Below, one piece after another: positions 26,442 to 35,279 of a DNA stretch of 64,000 nt; within the stretch, counting starts at the first letter, position 1, and each line of letters starts with the position of its first letter. The notes under the pieces were generated by a model that saw only the letters and a list, made by a program, of their open reading frames with translations, did no database searches and was not told where the DNA came from. The position numbers were made by a program, and so were the translations under genes. Location of the stretch: positions 1 through 64,000 of the forward strand of contig CALVEH010000006.1 of NCBI GenBank assembly GCA_944326545.1. The letters run 5' to 3'. Origin of the DNA: Candidatus Gastranaerophilales bacterium. Lineage in GTDB: Bacteria > Cyanobacteriota > Vampirovibrionia > Gastranaerophilales > Gastranaerophilaceae.

Positions 26442-26473
26442 CTAATATGTGAAGATTATAAGGGATGAAATAC

Positions 26474-26680
26474 ATGCTTAACAAGATTATTGATGGTGTA
26501 AATGATTTGGAAGAATTAATGTGTGAATACTCTGAAATGAACTCTTTTTTGTTTTCACACAACAAGATATTTATGATTGCAAGCAATTCTGTTTATAAAA
26601 CACCAGAATACAACTATCAACCATATACTTTCAAATATGGCGATTACAGTATGGATGATTATATAAAAAGTTATGTCTAA
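26474..26680 (+). CDS. Small unknown protein
   Basis: A 68-codon gene. The ATG at 26474 is eight bases after AAGGGATG; an ATG at 26465 lies too close to that site. The protein is acidic, with helices in the first half (NDLEELMCEYSEM) and a Tyr-rich C-terminus (NYQPYTFKYGDYSMDDY). It has no membrane span or signal peptide. The sigma-28-like site upstream suggests a link to motility. It does not resemble FlgM. The gene converges on the 26692 kinase with an 11-bp gap. Confidence 0.6.
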   Translation: MLNKIIDGVNDLEELMCEYSEMNSFLFSHNKIFMIASNSVYKTPEYNYQPYTFKYGDYSMDDYIKSYV

Positions 26681-26691
26681 CCAACCATTCC

Positions 26692-27222
26692 TTATTTTTT
26701 AGCTAAGAAACTCTTTATTTCTTTTGCAAGTTGATTTGCTTCAGCTTGCAAATTTTCATATGTAGAGTCGTTACTAATTACAAAATCCCAGTCTTTGATG
26801 TTATCCAAATCTGTTTCTGTAACATCTGTTTCACCGACAAGAGTTCCTCTTGCCGCTCTTGTTTCTCTTGTTGCGTTTACTCTTATTGTAATAGCGTTAG
26901 CTTCTTTAAAAAATTCAAGCTCTCTTTTTACTCTTACGTCTGGAACTATTATGTTACCCGGCATTTTTATAACTTTTTTAATCCAGTAGTCTTTGTCTTC
27001 TGATCTTCTTTTATTGCCGAGATTTATTAAATCTTGTCTGTAATTTGCTTTGTTTTTTTCAATTTCATCAAATGTTAGTCCTTTTTGTTCGCCATATTCT
27101 ATTTTTATAGCGTCTCCTAGACCTATTCTTTTAAAATCTGTTAAGTTTTGTAACAGGATTTTTGCGACTGTATCCTTGCCGCTGTACTGTTTTCCGGAAA
27201 GTATAATAATTTGCTCAGCCAT
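26692..27222 (-). CDS. P-loop kinase resembling animal-type phosphomevalonate kinase
   Basis: A 176-residue P-loop kinase. Walker A is LSGKQYSGKDTVA. Beyond that, the order GLTFDEIEKNKANYRQDLIN, LGNKRRSEDKDYW, IIVPDVRVKRELEFF, AITIRVNATRETRAARG and NIKDWDFVISND follows animal phosphomevalonate kinase (PF04275) segment by segment as I remember that family. Bacterial phosphomevalonate kinases are normally of the unrelated GHMP type, and relatives of this fold also include deoxynucleotide monophosphate kinases. So the fold is secure and the substrate is not. No mevalonate-pathway genes are nearby. Confidence 0.7.
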   Translation of the reverse strand: MAEQIIILSGKQYSGKDTVAKILLQNLTDFKRIGLGDAIKIEYGEQKGLTFDEIEKNKANYRQDLINLGNKRRSEDKDYWIKKVIKMPGNIIVPDVRVKRELEFFKEANAITIRVNATRETRAARGTLVGETDVTETDLDNIKDWDFVISNDSTYENLQAEANQLAKEIKSFLAKK

Positions 27223-27320
27223 ATTTTAGCAATCTCCATTGTCTTTTTGTTTTTATGTTTTATATTATTATACACCAATAATTTTAGACGTTAGTGTGTG
27301 ATAGAATTGGGGTCTTTAAA

Positions 27321-27509
27321 ATGAAGGTTAACAACATCGATGTAAATTTCAGATTGCGCAGCTTATTGCCGCGAAACAACGCTGAAAGTTTTGTTAGAGC
27401 AAAACAAAAATACGCTGATGCTGAATATATCGTACAGATGAAAGATTCAATCAACAGTTCTTCTGCGTCCAGATCTAATCAAGTGTTGAGAGATTTGGGA
27501 TTGTTTTAA
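27321..27509 (+). CDS. Small unknown basic protein
   Basis: A 62-codon gene starting at the ATG at 27321 (MKVNNIDVNFRLRSLLPRNN); a GTG nine codons upstream is possible but less likely. GGGG lies about nine bases before the ATG. The protein is basic in its first half and Ser-rich at the end (SSSASRSNQ). No known domain is seen. It runs 35 bp into the end of recG on the other strand. Codon choice is normal for the window, but the evidence for expression is modest. Confidence 0.45.
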   Translation: MKVNNIDVNFRLRSLLPRNNAESFVRAKQKYADAEYIVQMKDSINSSSASRSNQVLRDLGLF

Positions 27510-29874
27510 ACTTTTCATCCAATTCTTTTGTGAGTTTTTCTTCTATTGTTGTGTTTTCGTGTTCTTTTACGTAGTCAAAAGCTTCTTGACGTGCTTTTTC
27601 AAGTATTTTTGTGTCTTTTATTATGTCAGCCAGGGCAAAGTTTATCATGCCGCTTTGGCGAGTTCCTAAAAATTCTCCTGGGCCTCTAAGTTCTAAGTCT
27701 TTTTCTGAAATAATAAAACCGTTATTAGTTTGTTCCATTATTTTTAATCTGTCCATTGTTGTTTGGCTTGAATTTGCAGGAACTAATAAACAATATGATT
27801 GTAAATCTGAACGTCCTACACGTCCTCTAAGTTGGTGCAGCTGTGAAAGTCCAAATCTTTCTGCGTTTTCTATCATCATTACAGTTGAGTTTGGTACATC
27901 AACTCCTACTTCTACGACGGTTGTACTTACAAGTATGTCAAATTCTTTGTTTTTAAATTTCTCCATTACTTCATCTTTTTCAGAATTTGATAGTTTGCCG
28001 TGAAGTAGTCCTATTTTTAGGTCAGGAAACACCTCTGTACTTAATCTTTCAGCTTCAATTGTTGCTGCTTTTGCTGATAGAGTTTCACTTTCATCTATCA
28101 GCGGGTAAACAACATAGCATTGATGACCGTTATCTATTTCACTTCGCATCATCTTATATGCTTGGTTTCTTTGTGATGGCTTAATTATGTATGTTTTTAT
28201 AGGCTTTCTGTTTTTTGGCATTTCATCTATAACCGAAAAGTCTAAATCGCCTTGTGTTGTTAGTGCAAGTGTTCTTGGAATAGGTGTTGCTGTCATTGTT
28301 AATACTTGAGGGTTTTTACCTTTTACCATAAGTTGAGAACGCTGTTTTACACCAAACCTATGTTGTTCATCAATTACAATTGCTCCCAGTTGGTTAAATT
28401 CTACATTATTTTGAATAAGAGCGTGTGTTCCTATTGCAATATTAATTTGACCGTTTTTAAGGTCAGTCTCGAGCTTTTTACGGACTTTTGCACCATTGGT
28501 GCCTGTAAATAGACCTACGCTTATTCCAAATGGCGTCAGCCATCGCACAAAGTTGTTAAAATGTTGTTGTGCTAAAATTTCTGTTGGCGCCATTAATGCT
28601 CCTTGATAGCCGTTTTCTAATGCAGACAACAACATAATACAAGCTACTACTGTCTTACCGCTTCCTACATCACCTTGAAGCAGTCTTTGCATTGGTTTAT
28701 CAGAGCTTATATCTTTTAAAATTTCGTCTATTGCTTTATTTTGTGCATTTGTTAGTTCAAATGGCAAACTTTTTTTGAATTTTTCGACCAATCCGTCTTT
28801 TTTTATATTTAGCTTTAATGCTTTTATATTTTTATTATTGGTTTCTCTCATTAGAGCAAGTTTTAGCTGTAAAAGGAAAAATTCTTCAAATACAATGGTA
28901 TATCTTGCGTGTTCAAGTAATTCTTCTGTTTCCGGAAAATGTATTTGTCTTAAAGCTTTTTTTCTATCAAGAAGATTATTTCTGTAGATAATGTCTTGTG
29001 GAATTACATTATCTATTATTGGTTCATATTGTTCCAGTGCATTATAGATAGCACGTCTTAATGTTTTTATGCTTAAACCTTCTACTAGTTGGTATACTGG
29101 TACTATTCTAGCTATATTTAGGTTGCTTTTACCGTCAAATTCTCCCGATAATACTTGATATTCATGTTTATCTATTGTGTATGTTCCTGAATATTTATCA
29201 ATTTTTGCTTTGCCTGAGACGATTATGTTAGAGCCTTTTATAAATTGAGATTTATAGCGTTCTAGCATATATCTGTTAGCTTTTGCGTAGAAAAAGCTTA
29301 ACTTTATTACTCCTGTTTCATCGGCAACTGATACTGAGATTATGCCAAGGTTATTTTTTGAGTTGTATGCACTTACAGACCTTATTGTGCCAATGACTGT
29401 TACATTTGAACCTTCTTTTATTTCTTTTATTAGTGTTCTTGATGAGTAGTCAATGTGGCGTTTTGGAAAGTAAAACAATAAATCTTTAGCTGTGAATATC
29501 CCTAGTTTGTTGAGTAAATTACCAACTTTGGGGCCAACTCCTTTTATGTATATTACATTTGTTTCTGATGGATTTTTTAGTGTTTCGGATAAGTTTTCTT
29601 TTTTTATTTCTCCATCTTTAGTAATTTCTTCTCTAAGAGTATGAACAAGACGTTGTACAGCTTTTCGTCTTGTTGGCATTGATGACATATTGTAGGTTTC
29701 AAATTCTTTGATTAATAGAAGCCATTTTGGGTTTTTCTTAGATTTTTTATAAAGATTGTGCAGTTGTTTTAATATAAAACCAGAAAAGTTGCTCTGCTTA
29801 CCTCTTATGTCTATGTACAGATTCTTTTGTTCAACTTCTATCGCTTGTCTTATTTGATGAATATTTTCTATCAT
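27475..29874 (-). CDS. recG: ATP-dependent DNA helicase RecG
   Basis: Regresses stalled forks and branch-migrates Holliday junctions. Domains: an N-terminal extension (1-110, Lys-rich helices), the OB-fold wedge (about 120-290, GVGPKVGNLLNKLGI at its start), then helicase motifs LLQGDVGSGKT, APTEILAQQH, VIDEQHRFGV, MTATPIPRTLAL, and VGVDVPNSTVM with QLRGRVGRS and a C-terminal GTRQSG. At 799 residues it is longer than the roughly 690 of proteobacterial RecG; similar N-terminal extensions occur in cyanobacteria. It is the last gene of a long minus-strand string and overlaps the cyclase gene by one base (TAATG). Confidence 0.97.
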   Translation of the reverse strand: MIENIHQIRQAIEVEQKNLYIDIRGKQSNFSGFILKQLHNLYKKSKKNPKWLLLIKEFETYNMSSMPTRRKAVQRLVHTLREEITKDGEIKKENLSETLKNPSETNVIYIKGVGPKVGNLLNKLGIFTAKDLLFYFPKRHIDYSSRTLIKEIKEGSNVTVIGTIRSVSAYNSKNNLGIISVSVADETGVIKLSFFYAKANRYMLERYKSQFIKGSNIIVSGKAKIDKYSGTYTIDKHEYQVLSGEFDGKSNLNIARIVPVYQLVEGLSIKTLRRAIYNALEQYEPIIDNVIPQDIIYRNNLLDRKKALRQIHFPETEELLEHARYTIVFEEFFLLQLKLALMRETNNKNIKALKLNIKKDGLVEKFKKSLPFELTNAQNKAIDEILKDISSDKPMQRLLQGDVGSGKTVVACIMLLSALENGYQGALMAPTEILAQQHFNNFVRWLTPFGISVGLFTGTNGAKVRKKLETDLKNGQINIAIGTHALIQNNVEFNQLGAIVIDEQHRFGVKQRSQLMVKGKNPQVLTMTATPIPRTLALTTQGDLDFSVIDEMPKNRKPIKTYIIKPSQRNQAYKMMRSEIDNGHQCYVVYPLIDESETLSAKAATIEAERLSTEVFPDLKIGLLHGKLSNSEKDEVMEKFKNKEFDILVSTTVVEVGVDVPNSTVMMIENAERFGLSQLHQLRGRVGRSDLQSYCLLVPANSSQTTMDRLKIMEQTNNGFIISEKDLELRGPGEFLGTRQSGMINFALADIIKDTKILEKARQEAFDYVKEHENTTIEEKLTKELDEKFKTIPNLSTLD

Positions 29875-30950
29875 TATTCTGTAATTCTTAAAACTTCATA
29901 AATGTTTATTTTTTTGCTTTTTCCTTTAATGGAAACTTCTCTGATTTTTATGACGTCAACTATTTGAGATATTTTGTTATAAGTATTTTCGCTTATGAGA
30001 ATGTGTGTTTTATATATTTTGTTGTAGTCTTCTATTCTGCTTGCAATGTTGACGGCATCGCCAATGACTGTGTATTCAAATCTGTTTTCTGTACCAACGT
30101 TACCGATAAAAGCTTCTCCTGTGTTTATTCCTATACCTATGTCTATTTTGGGTTTGCCCTCATCTATCCATCTTTGTTTTATTTGTTTTACTTTATTTCT
30201 TAGCTCATAAGCGCATTTTACTGCGTTTTTTGTGTGAAATTTGTCAGGAGTTGGGTCGCCAAATACTACAAGTACAGCATCGCCTATAAATTTGTTAATT
30301 ACACCTTTATACTTGTTTATTATTGGCTCAAGCTCGCTAAAGTATTCATTTAAAAGTTGTGATACTTCTTCCGCTTTTCTTGTTTCTGAAAGTGATGTAA
30401 AGCCCCTTATATCAGCAAACATTATTGTTATTTCTGCTCTTTTGCCGCCTAGTTCTGTAGCAGCTTCGTTTTTTAAGATTTTGTTTTTTATATCTTTTGA
30501 AATATATTTGCTGAGTATGTTTTCTATCTTTTTATCTACATTTTCTTTGAAAATGTGCTTGTATGCGTTAGCAAATGCTATTGTTGCTAGTATAGATATT
30601 ATTATTCCTGTGACATTCAAAAATACTATATGATTAAGTGCTATCTTATATGAAATTAGATAAGCAATTATAAAGAATATTGTGTATATTATTGATGCTA
30701 TTGGGGTAAATGTTACAAAAACAATAAATAACAAAACTGAAAATGTTAAAGAAACTAACAATCTTAGATTTTTTGTTATTTTTTTATTCTTTGTAATTGC
30801 TGTATAGTTATGTTGTTTTTCTATCTTTGATTTATTCAAAAAATAAGTATCTATTTTTTTATCAAAGTATTCATAACAAAAATTATTAACAGTGTAAATT
30901 ACGCTTAAAAACGAAATTATAAAAATTAGCAATAAGTTCTTTTTATTCAT
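29874..30950 (-). CDS. Membrane-bound class III adenylate cyclase
   Basis: A 358-residue protein with an N-terminal helix and a cluster of about three more (residues 60-135), then a class III cyclase domain (about 165-350). Metal-binding Asp residues are in IMFADIRGF and KFIGDAVLV. The purine-recognition Lys (NKFIGD) and Thr (EYTVIGDAVN), plus the Asn and Arg of AVNIASRIE, point to ATP rather than GTP as substrate. It should make cAMP at the inner face of the membrane. It is coupled to recG (TAATG) and lies 13 bp after the CDF gene. Confidence 0.9.
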   Translation of the reverse strand: MNKKNLLLIFIISFLSVIYTVNNFCYEYFDKKIDTYFLNKSKIEKQHNYTAITKNKKITKNLRLLVSLTFSVLLFIVFVTFTPIASIIYTIFFIIAYLISYKIALNHIVFLNVTGIIISILATIAFANAYKHIFKENVDKKIENILSKYISKDIKNKILKNEAATELGGKRAEITIMFADIRGFTSLSETRKAEEVSQLLNEYFSELEPIINKYKGVINKFIGDAVLVVFGDPTPDKFHTKNAVKCAYELRNKVKQIKQRWIDEGKPKIDIGIGINTGEAFIGNVGTENRFEYTVIGDAVNIASRIEDYNKIYKTHILISENTYNKISQIVDVIKIREVSIKGKSKKINIYEVLRITE

Positions 30951-30963
30951 ATGTTAATTGTAC

Positions 30964-31875
30964 TTATAGCTCATTTTTTTTGCAAGAAGCGCAACATTCT
31001 TTCATTGGTTCAATATGTATTATTATTTTACTGTTTCCAAGGTTGGATTCTATTTCGTTTTCTATTTTGTCACAAATTTCATGTGCTGAATTTACAGTTA
31101 TGTTTCCATCTACCAGCAATGTCATGTTTATTTCTTTGTCTTTGCCAGATCTTCTTGTTTTGATATCTTTTATGCAGGAAATACCGTGTTTTATATAATT
31201 TTTTATTATTTTATTTATTGTGTCGATATCTTTTTGAGGTAGTGAACCATCGAGAATATCATTCATTGTTTGTTTGCAAATTTTGTATCCTGCGTTCATT
31301 ATTACCATAGCTACTATTGTTGCTATTATTGCATCTATAATGTGTAAGCCTGTGTATTTAATAATTATTAGACCTACAAATACTGTTAATGAAGAGAATA
31401 TGTCTGTTCTTAAATGTTCTGCATCTGAATATATTGCAATTGAGTCGGTTACTTTTGCAACTTTGAACAGGTAACTGCTGACTATTATGTTTACTAAAAC
31501 AGAAATACCCATAACTACTATCCCGGCAAAGGAATTTTCAACAGGTTGGACTTCTCCGCTTAGCTTTTTAACAACTTCAACTATAATGTATATGGATGCT
31601 AATATTATAAGACTGCCTTCTATAAAGCCTGCAACATCTTCGTATTTGCCGTGTCCAAATTGATGGTCTTTATCGGCAGGCTGGTCTGCTTTATTTACCG
31701 CAAAAAATGCTATGACTGAGGCTAAAAGGTCACTTGCAGAGTGTATTGCTTCTGATATGATACTCACACTACCTGTAACAAAACCTGTTATAAGTTTCAT
31801 TATTATGAGTGATAAGTTTGATGCTACAGAAATTAGTGCCGCTATTTTTTTATTAAACAATAAATTGACTTTCAT
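30964..31875 (-). CDS. Cation diffusion facilitator (CDF) family metal exporter
   Basis: A 303-residue inner-membrane transporter for divalent metals such as zinc, iron or manganese. Six membrane helices occupy about residues 10-200; helix 2 carries EAIHSASDLL (the metal-site His and Asp), and helix 5 carries a matching AEHLRTD site. The FGHGKYED loop is typical. The C-terminal cytosolic domain (about 210-295) is ferredoxin-like. The last residues, KECCASCKKNEL, add a Cys cluster that might sense metal. The start overlaps the FliT-like gene as ATGA. Confidence 0.92.
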   Translation of the reverse strand: MKVNLLFNKKIAALISVASNLSLIIMKLITGFVTGSVSIISEAIHSASDLLASVIAFFAVNKADQPADKDHQFGHGKYEDVAGFIEGSLIILASIYIIVEVVKKLSGEVQPVENSFAGIVVMGISVLVNIIVSSYLFKVAKVTDSIAIYSDAEHLRTDIFSSLTVFVGLIIIKYTGLHIIDAIIATIVAMVIMNAGYKICKQTMNDILDGSLPQKDIDTINKIIKNYIKHGISCIKDIKTRRSGKDKEINMTLLVDGNITVNSAHEICDKIENEIESNLGNSKIIIHIEPMKECCASCKKNEL

Positions 31876-32240
31876 TCTCTAAAATCCAATATACTGCCTT
31901 GTTTTTTTTCTGATAAAGAATATGTGTTCATTAATTTTGAGTTTTTATTAACTTTACGCAGTTCTTGCTTGATATCTTCTCTTATTGCACTTAGCAGTTC
32001 AATGTTTTCCTTTTCTTGATTATGGATCAACTGGCACAATGGCGCTAGTCTGCTTGCGTCTTCATTGTTTTTTTGTATTCTTTCTGCAAAAACTTGAGCC
32101 TCTTGGAAAATCATTTCTTTTTTACTTATAAATGCCGCTAGCTCGTTGTATAATTTTCTTTCTATTAGTTCTTTTATTTGTAAAGATATTTCATAATATT
32201 TTTTATAAACTATTTCTAAGTTATCTAAATCAAGGCTCAT
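31872..32240 (-). CDS. FliT-like flagellar export chaperone candidate
   Basis: A 122-residue helical protein with a long Lys/Glu-rich coiled-coil (about 10-100). It has no motif I can name, but its place directly after fliS with a 4-bp overlap is that of fliT, which binds FliD. FliT-type proteins are short, helical and poorly conserved, so the call rests on context. FliD itself is encoded at 49675. It is translationally coupled on both sides (fliS and the CDF gene). Confidence 0.6.
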   Translation of the reverse strand: MSLDLDNLEIVYKKYYEISLQIKELIERKLYNELAAFISKKEMIFQEAQVFAERIQKNNEDASRLAPLCQLIHNQEKENIELLSAIREDIKQELRKVNKNSKLMNTYSLSEKKQGSILDFRE

Positions 32241-32728
32241 ACTATATATTCCCCAATTGATGCGTCTTCATCGTCTTCATCATCGTCCTCTTCGTATTCA
32301 GATGATTGTGTTTGATTGCTTTTTTCTATTTCATAATCGGCAAGAGTGTTACCTGATGTTTTGAACTTTCTTATTGCTTCTTTCCAAGTATCTCTCAATG
32401 CTGTCATATGCTTTATTACAATATCAAGAGCTTGTTCATCTTTTTTTACGTTTGCGATAAAAAGTTGGTTGCTCATAAATTCATATAAATTGAACAAATT
32501 CTGCGCAAACTCACCACCAGCTTCTCTATCAAGTGATGATTCAAACTCTGTGATAATATTTTGTACTTTAACGATATTGTTGTGTTGCTTTTCAATGTTT
32601 TTTTCAGCAAATCCTTCTTTTGCAAGGTGTAAAAATCTAACAGCACCATCGTAGAGCATTAATAAAATCTCTTCTTTAGGCGCTGTCTCCATTTGAGTTT
32701 GCTTATATTGCTTTAAATAAGGATTCAT
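32237..32728 (-). CDS. fliS: Flagellar secretion chaperone FliS
   Basis: Cytosolic chaperone that binds the flagellin C-terminus and prevents early polymerisation. The helical-bundle core shows MNPYLKQYKQTQMETAPKEE, ILLMLYDGAVRFLHLAKEGF and NLYEFMSNQLFIANVKKDEQ. The core is about 125 residues. The last 35 residues are a strongly acidic tail (SEYEEDDDEDDEDAS) not typical of FliS. It overlaps the FliT-like gene by 4 bp and follows the 715-residue protein by 70 bp. Confidence 0.95.
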   Translation of the reverse strand: MNPYLKQYKQTQMETAPKEEILLMLYDGAVRFLHLAKEGFAEKNIEKQHNNIVKVQNIITEFESSLDREAGGEFAQNLFNLYEFMSNQLFIANVKKDEQALDIVIKHMTALRDTWKEAIRKFKTSGNTLADYEIEKSNQTQSSEYEEDDDEDDEDASIGEYIV

Positions 32729-32798
32729 TTGGCAACTTCCAATACTAACTATTCACAACTTAGCACATTAAAGCTTTTTAGTCTATCAATCAACAAGA

Positions 32799-34946
32799 CT
32801 ACATTTGCTTGAGTTCTGCCAAGTTTGGATCTAATAATCTTCTTCCAACATTATCAAATTGTATTGAGCAAAGTGTTCTTTTTCCATAGTTGAAAAGTTC
32901 TTCTACAACACCTTTACCATATTTTTCATGGTAGACAATGTTTCCTTCTGTTATATTAAATCCATCTTTTGATTTTGCTGTGTACTCTGGTTGGTAAATT
33001 GGTACACTTGGTATTGAATCGTTTTCTGTCAGGTTGTCTAATATGCTTTCCTGAATCGATTCTTGTGAAGGTAAATCTAGTGCAATCGAATCACTGTTTC
33101 CAAGTATGCCAGCTTCTGAATCCTCAATATCTTCGAGTGGCTCAAGCTCATCCAATGTTTCATCGTCATCATTTATTAAGTCTGGAATTGATGAACTTGG
33201 TTGTTCCTGCGCTGTAATGATTCCTGTTTCTTCTTGCTCCTCTGGCTCATAGCTTTCTTCTTCATTGTCATCTAAAGAGTCGTCGCTATCACTGAGTTGT
33301 TCAAGTATATCAAGATCATTATCTGATATTAGCTCCTGTTCTTCATCGATTACCGGCAATTGTTCTTCAGTATCTTCAAATTTTTCAGGGGTATTGATAT
33401 CTTCTTCTGAGTAGTCAGTTAATGCGTCAAGCTCTACGTCGGGTAGTTCTTCTGTGTTGCTTTCTGCTGTAAACATTTTGTCTACATCTTGAGCAATTTC
33501 TTGTTCTACTGATTCATCAAATATTGTTTTTATTTCACTTTCTTCTTGGTCAATATTGGTTTCTATATCGTCTTCTAATGGATTAATATCTTCTCCATAT
33601 TCTTCTAATTCAGAAAATTCATCGTCGTTTGATATTAGTTCTGCCAGTTCAGGTTGTTCATTGTCTTCATCAGTAACTGATATTTCTTGTATGATATTTT
33701 CTTCTTCAATAGAAGTTTGTTCTTCTGTGCTTACAAGTTGTTCTGGTAATTTTTGAACAATTAACGGTGTATAGTATGTTGTTTCACCAGATACTATGTA
33801 CTCTAGCGGTGCAAGTTTCATCAAGAATGAATTGTAGCTTGCAGCTGCTTTTTGTTGTTTGTCCGGTTTAAACAAAATAAGGTTTTTTGCGAATGATTTT
33901 GCTTTTGCTGCATTAATTGATTCATAGTCAGATGCAACAATAGGTCTTATGTATTCGTTTTTATATAATTCATTTAATATTTTTTCATCGGTAATATTGT
34001 CGTCGATTTCAGTAATTACATAAAACGGTTCGTCTATATTTTGCAAAGCAAACATTGTTGTCTCTTTTTGCCAATTAAGGTCAGTTTGAGACAGGTCTAA
34101 CAATGTTATAGTATTGTTTTTTAGAGAATCGTATAGCGCGTTTATTTCTTCAAGCGTTGATGCAAAAATACCTAGTTGTTGGTATTTTAACAGTTTATTT
34201 CTTAAAAGAATAACACCTGTTGACTTATCTGATTCATATACTTCATTAACTACCTCTAAAAGTGTGTTGAATGGTATGTATCCATCTTCAAGAGTATTTA
34301 TGTATTCTTGAATTTCTAGCAATATATCTTGAACTATTGCTTTTTGTTCAACGGTAAGACCAGTGAGGTCGTTTTCGTATATGTAGTTTAAAATGTCATT
34401 GTTAACAGGTAATTTTAGCTCTTTACCCAGTGTGATAACATTGGCGTTTTCATATTCTTCTATATCATTATACTGAATGATTAGAGTTTTCTTTTCTTCA
34501 GTACCATTGTAATCTGTGATTTTTTTTAATATTAAATCTATCTCATCTTGTCTATCAGCTTGTATGTAAAGAAACTTACTCAAGATATCTGCGTTTATCT
34601 TAAGTTCAAGTTTTGAAGAGTTTGTTAAATATCCGGCCTTGATAGATTTAGGATTAGAACAAAATATTTCATTTAATATGTACGGTTTTGTTTTTGACAC
34701 AATTGCATCTAATGCAGGTACATAACCGCTGTAGGTGCTTTGCTTATTTGCATCATCAAGATCAAGAGTGAATTTTAATATAGCACAATTAGTATCTTCC
34801 TTTGTTGTTGACTCTATTGAAACAACTTGTGAAAGTATTTTTTGGTTTCCATCGTCAATTGTTAAAAAGTCGGATATGACAAGTGGAAAATCAAGGGGTT
34901 CATAATAAAGTTTTGCTAGACTATTTTTTATTTCAACTAATTTCAT
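32799..34946 (-). CDS. Unknown 715-residue acidic protein with C-terminal UvrD/PcrA-type Tudor-like domain
   Basis: Residues 1-415 form a mixed alpha/beta region without a visible Walker motif or active site. Residues about 415-645 are extremely acidic and probably disordered. Residues about 655-712 (EGNIVYHEKYGKGVVEELFN ... FDNVGRRLLDPNLAELKQM) match the small beta-barrel at the end of UvrD/PcrA helicases, which contacts RNA polymerase. No helicase is attached. Position, 70 bp upstream of fliS, suggests a link to flagellar assembly or its transcription; that is inference. Codon use is normal. Confidence 0.75.
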   Translation of the reverse strand: MKLVEIKNSLAKLYYEPLDFPLVISDFLTIDDGNQKILSQVVSIESTTKEDTNCAILKFTLDLDDANKQSTYSGYVPALDAIVSKTKPYILNEIFCSNPKSIKAGYLTNSSKLELKINADILSKFLYIQADRQDEIDLILKKITDYNGTEEKKTLIIQYNDIEEYENANVITLGKELKLPVNNDILNYIYENDLTGLTVEQKAIVQDILLEIQEYINTLEDGYIPFNTLLEVVNEVYESDKSTGVILLRNKLLKYQQLGIFASTLEEINALYDSLKNNTITLLDLSQTDLNWQKETTMFALQNIDEPFYVITEIDDNITDEKILNELYKNEYIRPIVASDYESINAAKAKSFAKNLILFKPDKQQKAAASYNSFLMKLAPLEYIVSGETTYYTPLIVQKLPEQLVSTEEQTSIEEENIIQEISVTDEDNEQPELAELISNDDEFSELEEYGEDINPLEDDIETNIDQEESEIKTIFDESVEQEIAQDVDKMFTAESNTEELPDVELDALTDYSEEDINTPEKFEDTEEQLPVIDEEQELISDNDLDILEQLSDSDDSLDDNEEESYEPEEQEETGIITAQEQPSSSIPDLINDDDETLDELEPLEDIEDSEAGILGNSDSIALDLPSQESIQESILDNLTENDSIPSVPIYQPEYTAKSKDGFNITEGNIVYHEKYGKGVVEELFNYGKRTLCSIQFDNVGRRLLDPNLAELKQM

Positions 34947-34959
34947 TTAATTACCATTG

Positions 34960-35214
34960 TTATTGACAAACTTCTTCTTGCAGTGCTATTGATGCAATTT
35001 GATTAGACATTATAGCTACTTTTTTAATTGGACCTGTTGCATCTTTTTCGATTAACTTACCAACTGCTGATTGAGTTCTAATCAGGGGTAATATTTCATC
35101 AAAAACTGCTTTTGGATCTTCAAAGTATAAAACCATTGGCGCAGATGCACCTTTCAAAAATACTAAAAGTGCAAGTCTTGTTTTGTATTGTTGTGGGGGA
35201 AACTGTTGTGCCAT
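34960..35214 (-). CDS. Small unknown protein
   Basis: An 84-residue protein with a perfect AAGGAG nine bases before its ATG. It has an alternating strand/helix pattern (TRLALLVFLKGASAPMVLYF, then AVFDEILPLIRTQSAVGKLI), with a disordered MAQQFPPQQ leader. It is compact and soluble, and I do not recognise the family. It is separated from the 715-residue gene by only 13 bp, so the two products probably act together. A small beta-rich regulatory fold is possible but not shown. Confidence 0.72.
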   Translation of the reverse strand: MAQQFPPQQYKTRLALLVFLKGASAPMVLYFEDPKAVFDEILPLIRTQSAVGKLIEKDATGPIKKVAIMSNQIASIALQEEVCQ

Positions 35215-35279
35215 TGTTACTTCTCCTTAATCCTCTTTTTATATATATAATTTATGTCAAATATCGTAAAATAGCAATA

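Noticed and set aside
32799-34946. HerA/FtsK-type ATPase call for the 715-residue protein
   Set aside because: General alpha/beta pattern only; no Walker A or B motif is present.
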